Shown here piece by piece: positions 1-5,566 of a DNA stretch of 6,635 bases. The DNA comes from an uncultured Bacilli bacterium. Lineage in GTDB: Bacteria > Bacillota_I > Bacilli_A > RF39 > UBA660. The notes under the pieces are model-generated. The model made no database searches. It saw nothing but the letters and a program-made list of their open reading frames with translations, and was not told the DNA's origin. Position 1 is the stretch's first letter; every line of letters begins with the position of its first letter. The position numbers and the translations under genes were made by a program. Where the stretch lies: NCBI GenBank assembly GCA_944373065.1, contig CALWAJ010000064.1, positions 1-6,635 of the forward strand, given 5' to 3'.

Positions 1-243
1 TATCAAATAAGATTATACTATAATTAATATCAAAAATAAATGTGTTATCAAAAGATTATTTATTTTTACAAGACATTCGCTATATTGATGTGTTAAAATA
101 TTGTTAGTGATTGGTTCATATATCGATTACCTTTGGAAAAAGTTGTAGATAACTTCCTCAACGGCACCAATTAGTAATTAACCCATTATGTTTCGTAAGG
201 GTTTTAATATACTCAAATTTAATTAGATATTAAATGTATTTAA
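1..243. other. Gene-free leader region with small hairpins
   Basis: No reading frame here has both a start codon with a ribosome binding site and a useful length; stops are frequent in all forward frames. The stretch from about 121 to 190 is richer in G+C (24 of 70 bases) than its surroundings. It contains a short hairpin (arms 140-144 and 151-155) and a better one at 180-203. An open stretch of 25 codons (97-171) lies between stops but has no usable start codon. The segment could be the 3' end of an upstream transcript, a decayed gene or the leader of the gene at 256. The sequence alone does not decide. Confidence 0.5.
180..205 (+). terminator. Hairpin, possible weak terminator or leader structure
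   Basis: The arms AACCC (180-184) and GGGTT (199-203) pair. Inside them TTATG (186-190) pairs with CGTAA (194-198) through one T-G wobble, leaving a bulged A at 185 and a TTT loop. Only four T residues (202-205) follow, so termination would be weak. It could end transcription entering from the left or be a structure in the leader of the next gene. A -10-like TATACT lies just downstream at 208-213, without a clear -35. Confidence 0.4.
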
Positions 244-255
244 ATGGTGATTTGT

Positions 256-693
256 ATGATAGTTTTTAATGGTGGTTTAACAATTGAACAAGTAAGAAAA
301 TTTGAAAAAGAAGATTTTTTTATTTATGATAGAGTTCCATATTTAAATGCTCATGCTTCTAGAAAAAACACTTTTGATTATGTACCTAGAGAATTATATA
401 GTGCTCCAATAGAAGAGTTTAAAAAATATATTGCTGAAGAGATTTTAAATAAATATATTGGTGTGGGTAATTATGATGATTATAGAATAGAATACAGGTT
501 ACCTAGAAGATTTATTGATTTAAATAAAATAATTGATTTTTTATATTATGAGCCATATGATGAAATACAAATTGCAGAATTTAGAAAGAAATATAGTGAT
601 TATATGACGATACCAACTAGAGAAGATGAAGAGGCTAAAAGATTAATGTTGAAGAAAAGTTTAATATTTAATGGGGAAAGAATTTGGATATGA
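256..693 (+). CDS. Hypothetical protein, unknown function
   Basis: This encodes about 145 residues that I do not recognise. I prefer the ATG at 256 over the in-frame ATG at 244 because GGTGAT (246-251), which matches the 3' part of the Bacillota anti-Shine-Dalgarno, sits at a suitable distance from 256 and nothing comparable precedes 244. The protein is charged and rich in Tyr, Arg, Glu and Lys, with no signal peptide or membrane segment, so it is probably cytoplasmic. Residues 6-21 (G-G-L-T-I-E-Q-V..K-F-E-K-E-D-F) faintly recall the box I region of tyrosine recombinases (GLR..E..L...D). The catalytic Arg would be Thr9, and no H-x-x-R or Tyr motif follows, so this is not a functional integrase. 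It ends in tandem stops TGA-TAA. It stands apart from the next operon, which has its own promoter. Confidence 0.6.
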   Translation: MIVFNGGLTIEQVRKFEKEDFFIYDRVPYLNAHASRKNTFDYVPRELYSAPIEEFKKYIAEEILNKYIGVGNYDDYRIEYRLPRRFIDLNKIIDFLYYEPYDEIQIAEFRKKYSDYMTIPTREDEEAKRLMLKKSLIFNGERIWI

Positions 694-715
694 TAAAATC
701 ATAATTTAAAAACTG

Positions 716-724
716 TGTTATACT
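716..724 (+). promoter_or_regulatory. Extended -10 promoter for the four-gene operon
   Basis: TG (716-717), one base, then TATACT (719-724) forms an extended -10 element with one mismatch to TATAAT. No good -35 lies about 17 bases upstream, which is tolerable for extended -10 promoters. Transcription would begin near 731 and leave a leader of about 30 bases before the GTG start at 763. The position between the preceding stop and the first operon gene supports the call. Confidence 0.5.
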
Positions 725-762
725 ATGTAGTAGTAATTATTTTTTTATGAGGAGATTTTATA

Positions 763-1296
763 GTGAAAAAAATAATATTTATTGAAGGTTTGCCTGGTGT
801 TGGTAAGACATATTTAGTTAATAAAATAAAAGCAATGAATTTAGATAATGTTTATGTTGTTGATGAATTAATTAATCCTGATATTAATAATCCTTTTACT
901 GATGAAGAAGAAATATTTTTAAAGAATGATGAAATGAAAGTTTATAAGTATGATAAAGGGACAATTATTATAGATAGAGGTCCTATTAGTACTTTAGTTT
1001 ATAATCAAGTTAATCATTTGATTGATAATGATTACAATGCTAGTTATGTTGAAGAATGGTTTAAACAATTTATAGATATCTATAATAATGATAATGTATG
1101 TAGTTATTATTTATATGATAAAGATAATTATCATCCATCATTAAATGATGATAAAAATCCTTTTGGTAGTATTGATAATTTAAAATTAACACATGCTTTG
1201 ACAATTTTTAATTTGAAGAAATATGCTAAAAAATATAAAATTATTATTTATAAAAAGTCTAATATTGAGGAGGTTATCAATGAAATTATTAATTAA
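763..1296 (+). CDS. P-loop NTPase, nucleotide/nucleoside-kinase-like
   Basis: This is a 177-residue single-domain P-loop protein starting at GTG, with AGGAG (750-754) eight bases upstream. The Walker A motif is G-L-P-G-V-G-K-T at residues 9-16 after a hydrophobic beta strand. Residues 66-75 (G-T-I-I-I-D-R-G-P-I) give a buried strand ending in Asp71-Arg72, as in the DR motif of thymidylate kinase and deoxynucleoside kinase-like folds. Glu35 lies where those enzymes often place an acidic residue. The size fits small-molecule kinases that transfer the ATP gamma-phosphate to a nucleoside, nucleotide or similar hydroxyl compound. I see no complete signature for a specific substrate, so calling it thymidylate kinase would be overreach. 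It is the first gene of the operon, and its last 17 bases overlap the glycosyltransferase gene. It is probably cytoplasmic. Confidence 0.8.
   Translation: MKKIIFIEGLPGVGKTYLVNKIKAMNLDNVYVVDELINPDINNPFTDEEEIFLKNDEMKVYKYDKGTIIIDRGPISTLVYNQVNHLIDNDYNASYVEEWFKQFIDIYNNDNVCSYYLYDKDNYHPSLNDDKNPFGSIDNLKLTHALTIFNLKKYAKKYKIIIYKKSNIEEVINEIIN
1267..1282 (+). promoter_or_regulatory. Ribosome binding site fixing the glycosyltransferase start
   Basis: AGGAGG (1268-1273) stands six bases before the ATG at 1280 and lies inside the end of the kinase gene. The frame stays open back to an ATG at 1223, but that start has no Shine-Dalgarno and would add 19 residues before the first beta strand of the Rossmann fold. 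The start at 1280 is therefore much better supported. Confidence 0.85.
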
Positions 1297-2539
1297 TCTT
1301 TGTGCTCATGATGGAATTATTAGTCATTATGCAGGAGTTGGTACTATTGTTAGAAGATATATTGAAGTTATTAGGGATTTGTTAGAAACTAAAAAAATTG
1401 ATTATCACTTAAATTTATTTACATTAGAATTTAATCAAGATAGTATGGGATATAATGAGGAACTTTTTAAATATCATAAATCATTAAAAAATACTAGTCT
1501 ATATATTTTATTTAATGGTACTAATGGAGAGACTAGTTTTGGTAATGTTGAAAATTATAGACTAGCTTCTAAAAATACTGCTAATGTTATAAATAAAATA
1601 GATTTTAGTAACTATGATTATGTTATTACATTATGTAATGACACTCCTTATGCAGGATTATTATCTATGATAAAAGAAGAAAAAAATAGTATTAAAGCTT
1701 GGATACCTCACTCAACTGCTAAAATATATAATGAAGATATGTCACTTTCTTTGGAACAACAATTACATAATGAAAGGATAAATTGGGAACAAGCTTCTAT
1801 TGATTATATTAATTCTACTGAAAATAACTATTTAATATCTACTGGTATTTATATACGTAATCATTTATTAAAAGAATATAATTTAAAAGAAGAGAAAAAC
1901 ATAGATGTTATTAATGGAGAAATATTAAGTAGAGAAAATACATATGATGAAAATATAAGAATGAAAGAGATTTTGGATGACTTAAATCAATACGATTCTC
2001 TTGTCCTTTCATTAGGAAGAGCAGAGAAATATAAAAATCTTGATAAAACAATGTTATTAGGTAAAGAGATGAATGTTAAAGCAGTTGTTATTACTAGACA
2101 ATATTATGAGGGACAACCAATAATTTCTTCATACAAAGATTTAGCTAGTAAAACAGATTCGATATTATATGTAGATGAACCTTTTTTCTTACCACAATAT
2201 ATAGTTAAACATTATACTAAACCTTTAATAATGCTTATTCCTTCTTTTAGAGAAATATTTGGCTTAGTTATTAATGAAATGAGAAGATTTAATAAAGATA
2301 ATGTCTTAATTGTGGCTAATGATAGAGGCGGTTTACATGAACAGATTAATGATGGTATTGATGGCGTACTTGTAGATTTAGATAATATAAAAGAATCTGC
2401 TAAGAAAATAAAAAAATATTTTAATGAAGATTCTATGAAAAATATAAATAAAAATGGACAGTTAAGATTAAGAAAAGATTATGATTTGCTTAAAAATTTT
2501 AATATGTTTTTGAAGAAGGTTATAGATGAATATGAATAA
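1280..2539 (+). CDS. Glycosyltransferase, GT-B fold (GT4-type)
   Basis: This is a 419-residue protein with the layout of a two-domain GT-B retaining glycosyltransferase, which moves a sugar from a nucleotide-sugar donor to an acceptor. The N-terminal domain begins with a beta strand (residues 2-7) and a Gly-containing loop (G-V-G, 19-21). A conserved-looking W-I-P-H-S segment occurs at 141-145. The C-terminal donor-binding domain opens with a strand and L-G-R-A-E-K-Y-K-N-L-D (245-255), typical of the G-R..K-N motif. It carries the E-x7-E motif at Glu325 and Glu333 (E-I-F-G-L-V-I-N-E), followed by A-N-D-R-G-G (346-351). There is no signal peptide or membrane helix. Donor and acceptor cannot be named. 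It overlaps the kinase gene by 17 bases and the following gene by 14, implying translational coupling. Confidence 0.85.
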   Translation: MKLLINLCAHDGIISHYAGVGTIVRRYIEVIRDLLETKKIDYHLNLFTLEFNQDSMGYNEELFKYHKSLKNTSLYILFNGTNGETSFGNVENYRLASKNTANVINKIDFSNYDYVITLCNDTPYAGLLSMIKEEKNSIKAWIPHSTAKIYNEDMSLSLEQQLHNERINWEQASIDYINSTENNYLISTGIYIRNHLLKEYNLKEEKNIDVINGEILSRENTYDENIRMKEILDDLNQYDSLVLSLGRAEKYKNLDKTMLLGKEMNVKAVVITRQYYEGQPIISSYKDLASKTDSILYVDEPFFLPQYIVKHYTKPLIMLIPSFREIFGLVINEMRRFNKDNVLIVANDRGGLHEQINDGIDGVLVDLDNIKESAKKIKKYFNEDSMKNINKNGQLRLRKDYDLLKNFNMFLKKVIDEYE

Positions 2540-3923
2540 AATACTTCCAGATATAAATATGTTAGAGCCAATAGTTGATTCTAGAGAGACTTATTGTGAT
2601 TCTCCTATGATTAAAGATTTTGAAAAATTGTCTGATTTTGATAGATTACAAGTATTGGCGGACATTGTAAGACAGACTATGATATATGAAGAATATCCTA
2701 ATCCTATTACAGAAATTGATTCTTTAATTGGTGATGATTATACTTCATCTAAAGTATTTCTAACTTATTTACAATCCCTTAATATATATACTGATTCTTA
2801 CTTAGCTTTAGTTACTAATAGAAAAAATATAGATTTAGAGAAATATAATGGATATCATTTTGTAGTAATAGTTAGAGATATTAATAAGAATGAATATGTA
2901 GTAGATACTACTCCAGATATTGGATATACTTATGGGGAAGTTAATAAATTATTAAGTAATAGCATATATACTGATTATTTAAGAATTGATGAAGAACTTG
3001 ATTGTTTTTTAAAACTAATAAGATATGATATGTATAATATTAGTAATCATCATTATGATTTAAAACAAATAGAAAATTATAATTTGATAAAGCATCTATT
3101 AGATAAGACATGTTTTGAAGGATTACTGGTAAAGTATTTTGATTGTGTTAATAATAGTGATTATGAACAGCTTAAAGAAATTATTAATGATGAATATTTA
3201 GATAAAATTAATGAATTAAAGAAAATGAAAAGACGTAATGATGTAAAGAAGAAAGATATAGTTGATAGTTGGAAAGATAATTTAGACTTTTTGATAAGAA
3301 ATACTACTGATTATAAAGCACAACAGAAGGAAGCTCAAAAAATATTAGGGGAATATAATTTAGATAAATATGTTGATATAGGTGGCAAAAAAATTTTTTT
3401 AAATCATATTACTCCTAGATTATTTTGGGAGTTAGGTTATAATGTTGTTATAGTCAAACCTTCATCATTTTTAGCAGGGGTTTCTTCTAGTGTAACAGAG
3501 ATTATGATTCCTAATAGAAAAAATTTAATTTGTTCTTATGATTGTAATTTAGGATTGTATTCGAAAATGCATTTAAAGCCAATGAGTTATTTTCATCCTC
3601 ATGGTATGAAATACGAAATACAAATGAATGGTCCTAATAGAGTTTTATTGGTAAAAGAAGATGCAGATATCCTAAATGTAAGAAAGCACTATGTTAGAGA
3701 AAACTTAACGCAACGTATTGCTTCGCATTATGTTCTGTGGTTCAATGGGGAAAAAGTATTATGGGATCCTGATTTAAATACAAATTTAGTGCATTCTACT
3801 GATGATGCTACTGAGGCTAGCATACATTTTCTAGCAAATTATCCTGAGTACCAAGTATTTACAAGATTTAATTATCCTAATCCAGTTTTAAGAAAGGTGA
3901 AAAAAGATGAACGAAGAATATGA
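2526..3923 (+). CDS. Transglutaminase-like protein, nucleophile Cys apparently missing
   Basis: This is a 465-residue soluble protein. Residues 37-130 resemble the transglutaminase/papain-like core. A helical approach segment leads to D-D-Y-T-S-S-K-V-F-L-T-Y-L (70-82), where the catalytic Cys is expected but Thr or Ser stands. Then comes His111 in Y-H-F-V-V-I-V, and Asp127 in Y-V-V-D-T-T-P, at the usual His-Asp spacing. The middle (about 200-280) is helical and highly charged. The C-terminal third contains a similar strand pair, S-H-Y-V-L-W-F (400-406) and V-L-W-D-P-D (411-416), so a second copy of the fold is possible. ATG 2526 is chosen because AGAAGG (2514-2519) is six bases upstream; the ATG at 2532 is too far. 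It ends in TGA, 17 bases inside the CYTH gene. The role is unknown; a binding or hydrolase-like function in the operon's pathway is inferred. Confidence 0.6.
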   Translation: MNMNKILPDINMLEPIVDSRETYCDSPMIKDFEKLSDFDRLQVLADIVRQTMIYEEYPNPITEIDSLIGDDYTSSKVFLTYLQSLNIYTDSYLALVTNRKNIDLEKYNGYHFVVIVRDINKNEYVVDTTPDIGYTYGEVNKLLSNSIYTDYLRIDEELDCFLKLIRYDMYNISNHHYDLKQIENYNLIKHLLDKTCFEGLLVKYFDCVNNSDYEQLKEIINDEYLDKINELKKMKRRNDVKKKDIVDSWKDNLDFLIRNTTDYKAQQKEAQKILGEYNLDKYVDIGGKKIFLNHITPRLFWELGYNVVIVKPSSFLAGVSSSVTEIMIPNRKNLICSYDCNLGLYSKMHLKPMSYFHPHGMKYEIQMNGPNRVLLVKEDADILNVRKHYVRENLTQRIASHYVLWFNGEKVLWDPDLNTNLVHSTDDATEASIHFLANYPEYQVFTRFNYPNPVLRKVKKDERRI

Positions 3924-4392
3924 ATATAGTTTTAAAGTAAAAAGTATAAAAGAATTTATAGATTATTGTATAAAAAATAAATATAAAAAAATTGATGAAT
4001 ATAAACAGGTAAGAACTCTTTATAAAAATGGTGGTAAGATAATGGCTAGAATTACTAAAAATATTTATGAAGATAGAACTGTGGAGTTATTAAATTTTAA
4101 AGATGATAATTTAAATAATGATGTATTGAGTGTAAGTAGAGAATCTTTGGATTTGCTTATTACTAAAGAAAATAGAAAGTTTGTTAAGTCCTTAATAGCT
4201 ATATTAGATTTAAATGATGAAAAAGTGTTAAAAAGACATAGAATAGTTTATAAAAAAGGACATGTTAAATTTGAAATTGATGAATATACTGCTCCTAAAA
4301 TGAAAGTAGTTGCTATTGAAGGAGATAAAGACCAAGTAGATAGAGTTTATGAAGAATTAGAGAAGATAATTATTAAGAATAAATTAGATTAA
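3907..4392 (+). CDS. CYTH-like triphosphate-binding domain protein
   Basis: This is a 161-residue protein whose order of elements fits the CYTH fold (CyaB-type adenylyl cyclase, thiamine triphosphatase, tripolyphosphatase), a beta tunnel that binds triphosphorylated compounds. Residues 4-11 (E-Y-E-Y-S-F-K-V) match the N-terminal E-x-E-x-K strand except that Ser8 replaces Lys. Arg48 lies in a strand (M-A-R-I). K-R-H-R-I-V-Y-K-K (109-117) is the central basic strand, followed by F-E-I-D-E-Y (122-127) with the typical Asp125. The last acidic strand reads V-V-A-I-E-G (134-139), with Ala where the family usually has Glu. The substitutions leave catalysis uncertain. AAAGGTGA (3893-3900) lies six bases before the ATG. 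It is the last gene of the operon and ends 83 bases before a strong terminator. Confidence 0.65.
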   Translation: MNEEYEYSFKVKSIKEFIDYCIKNKYKKIDEYKQVRTLYKNGGKIMARITKNIYEDRTVELLNFKDDNLNNDVLSVSRESLDLLITKENRKFVKSLIAILDLNDEKVLKRHRIVYKKGHVKFEIDEYTAPKMKVVAIEGDKDQVDRVYEELEKIIIKNKLD

Positions 4393-4475
4393 AATATAGA
4401 AGTAAGTAAGGTTTAGTGTGTGGGTAAAATTGAAAAGTAATTTAATATAGCTTAACAGTTTTATACCGGAAATGT

Positions 4476-4510
4476 AAATGCACAATATTTTTAAAATATT
4501 GTGCATTTTT
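4476..4510. terminator. Bidirectional terminator between convergent genes
   Basis: Bases 4476-4491 and 4493-4508 are perfect 16-base inverted repeats around a single central T. On the plus strand the 3' arm runs into TTTTTC (4505-4511), a standard intrinsic terminator for the operon. On the minus strand the hairpin also ends in a T-rich stretch, so the same element can stop transcripts of the HTH gene, whose stop codon is 27 bases away. Confidence 0.85.
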
Positions 4511-4534
4511 CTATAAAAATATGTAAAATAAATA

Positions 4535-4975
4535 TTATTCATTTATCTTATCACTACAGAACCAATCTATAGATTTATTTGAAATTTTTGAAAATTCTAT
4601 TAAGAATATTGTTGGTATTAATGTTATTCCATTTTCATATGCGCTTATAGCAGAGTGGGTAGTATTAAATTTTTTGGCAATTTTTTCTTGGGTTAGTTTT
4701 AATTTTTTTCTTGTTTGTAATAGTTTTTTACCTATACTCTTTTTATCTATATTTGGATGGGAACATTTTATGTCTTTTACAGTAGATAATCCACATAAGT
4801 AATCCATACTAATTTTAAACATATTACTTAGTTCTAATAATTTTGGTAAGGGAATAATGTTTTTACCAAGTTCCCATAATGAATAAGCTGATCTTGTTGT
4901 ATTTAGTTTTTCAGCCATTTCTTTTTGAGTTAATTCATTTTCTTCTCTTAATTGTTTAATATTATTGAAATTCAT
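4535..4975 (-). CDS. Duplicated helix-turn-helix (XRE-type) regulator
   Basis: This is a 146-residue protein made of two XRE/Cro-type helix-turn-helix domains, at residues 6-62 and 81-141. The copies align without gaps at a period of 79 residues. L-T-Q recurs at 15-17 and 94-96, N-T-T-x-S-A at 25-30 and 104-109, I-P at 41-42 and 120-121, and S-x-D at 56-58 and 135-137. Each domain should contact one operator half, so one chain could act like the usual dimer. No sensor, peptidase or toxin domain is attached. The start is ATG at 4975-4973 with GGTGAT (minus strand, 4984-4979) just upstream. It is transcribed away from the PH-domain gene and converges on the four-gene operon. It probably represses its own promoter and the divergent one. 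Confidence 0.85.
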   Translation of the reverse strand: MNFNNIKQLREENELTQKEMAEKLNTTRSAYSLWELGKNIIPLPKLLELSNMFKISMDYLCGLSTVKDIKCSHPNIDKKSIGKKLLQTRKKLKLTQEKIAKKFNTTHSAISAYENGITLIPTIFLIEFSKISNKSIDWFCSDKINE

Positions 4976-5011
4976 TGTATCACCATTAAAATTATCCCCT
5001 TTTTGCTTTTA

Positions 5012-5041
5012 ATTATGACAAAATGCTACTCAATATGACAT
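5012..5041 (-). promoter_or_regulatory. Candidate promoter of the HTH regulator
   Basis: Read on the minus strand, CATAAT (5017-5012) preceded by TGn forms an extended -10. ATGTCA (5041-5036), with four of six matches to TTGACA, lies 18 bases upstream. Transcription would begin near 5005 and leave about 30 bases of leader. The element coincides with the TATGACA direct repeats, which fits autoregulation. Confidence 0.4.
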
Positions 5042-5046
5042 TTTTG
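5014..5046. repeat. TATGACA direct repeats, candidate operator
   Basis: TATGACA occurs at 5014-5020 and again at 5034-5040, exactly 20 bases apart or about two helical turns, so both copies face the same side of the DNA. In addition CAAAATG (5019-5025) and CATTTTTG (5039-5046) form an imperfect inverted repeat. The site lies between the divergent HTH and PH-domain genes. A protein with two HTH domains is a natural candidate to bind it. This is an inference from position and symmetry. Confidence 0.45.
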
Positions 5047-5076
5047 CGATATGATAGAGAAGAAAGGAGAAGTAAA

Positions 5077-5490
5077 ATGGAACGAATAGAAGAAAATTTA
5101 ACTAAAGGTGAGAAAATATTGATTAAGGCAGAACAGTCTAATATAATGCTTATTGTTGGGGCAGTTATAGCAGTTCTATGCTTAATGATTAATGTTGTTT
5201 TAGGCTTGTTATTTATTGTTCTAATTTATCTTCGTTGGGTTATAAGTTTAAAAACTAATAGTTTATGTATTACTAACAAAAGAGTATACGGTTCTGTTGG
5301 TTTTATAAAGAAAGAAGAATTAGATATGCCTTTAAAATCAATAAATGCTATATCCGTTTCAAAAGGACTTTTTGGTAGTATATTTGGATATTCAAAAGTA
5401 TCTATAACTACTCATGGTGAAGGTTGGACTTTTAAATTTGTTTCAAATGCTAAAGAATTAAAAAAAGTCTTTTACGAAGCACAAGAATAA
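5077..5490 (+). CDS. Small membrane protein with bacterial PH domain
   Basis: This is a 137-residue protein. After a short charged N-terminus, residues 22-38 and 40-57 are two closely spaced hydrophobic helices that form a membrane hairpin. The rest (about 58-135) matches the bacterial PH-like (bPH_2) pattern. It has S-L-C-I-T-N-K-R-V (62-70), a G-x-x-x-K-x-E stretch, a strand with an I-x-x-I-x-V-S rhythm, and F-G-S-I-F-G-Y, where the family typically has an IFG turn. The C-terminal helix carries N-A-K-E-L-K-K-V-F. Such domains usually sit on the cytoplasmic face of the membrane, and their ligands are generally unknown. AAAGGAG (5063-5069) fixes the start at ATG 5077; the upstream in-frame ATG at 5023 lies in the intergenic operator region and lacks a ribosome binding site. 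The gene is followed directly by a terminator, so it is probably monocistronic. Confidence 0.75.
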   Translation: MERIEENLTKGEKILIKAEQSNIMLIVGAVIAVLCLMINVVLGLLFIVLIYLRWVISLKTNSLCITNKRVYGSVGFIKKEELDMPLKSINAISVSKGLFGSIFGYSKVSITTHGEGWTFKFVSNAKELKKVFYEAQE

Positions 5491-5514
5491 AACAAGATTT
5501 AACTCTTGTTTTTT
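5489..5514 (+). terminator. Intrinsic terminator after the PH-domain gene
   Basis: AAAACAAGA (5489-5497) and TCTTGTTTT (5504-5512) form a perfect nine-pair stem with the loop TTTAAC, ending in six T residues (5509-5514). The stem begins inside the TAA stop codon, so the transcript ends immediately after the gene. Confidence 0.85.
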
Positions 5515-5518
5515 CATG

Positions 5519-5547
5519 TGGAAAAGTGTTATTAATTATGGTAGAAT
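5519..5547 (+). promoter_or_regulatory. Candidate promoter of the HD-domain gene
   Basis: TGGAAA (5519-5524, four of six matches to TTGACA) is separated by 17 bases from TAGAAT (5542-5547), which is preceded by TGn. The spacing and extended -10 are good. Transcription would start near 5554, at the edge of the ribosome binding site, so the leader would be unusually short. The strong terminator just upstream makes a separate promoter necessary, but the real one may differ. Confidence 0.3.
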
Positions 5548-5566
5548 TTTTTTAGGAGGGTTCAAT

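Noticed and set aside
1223..1279. Longer N-terminus of the glycosyltransferase from the ATG at 1223
   Set aside because: No ribosome binding site precedes it, while AGGAGG stands six bases before the ATG at 1280, where the typical first beta strand of the fold begins.
763..1296. Naming the kinase as thymidylate kinase
   Set aside because: Walker A and a DR motif are present, but no substrate-specific signature could be identified and the protein is short.
691..3923. UGA read as tryptophan (Mycoplasma-type code)
   Set aside because: TGA closes the genes at 693 and 3923, no internal TGA occurs in any gene, and all tryptophans are TGG. Readthrough would add only one to three residues, so those two stops alone are weak evidence, but the absence of internal TGA is telling.
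4393..4475. Promoter or small RNA starting at TTGAAA (4430-4435)
   Set aside because: The matching -10 position reads TAACAG, and a terminator follows within a few dozen bases, so a real transcript is unlikely.
5023..5076. Longer N-terminus of the PH-domain protein from the ATG at 5023
   Set aside because: It would begin inside the divergent control region and has no Shine-Dalgarno; AAAGGAG serves the ATG at 5077.
5516..5566. Longer N-terminus of the HD protein from the ATG at 5516
   Set aside because: That ATG directly follows the terminator T-run and overlaps the candidate promoter; AGGAGG serves the ATG at 5567.
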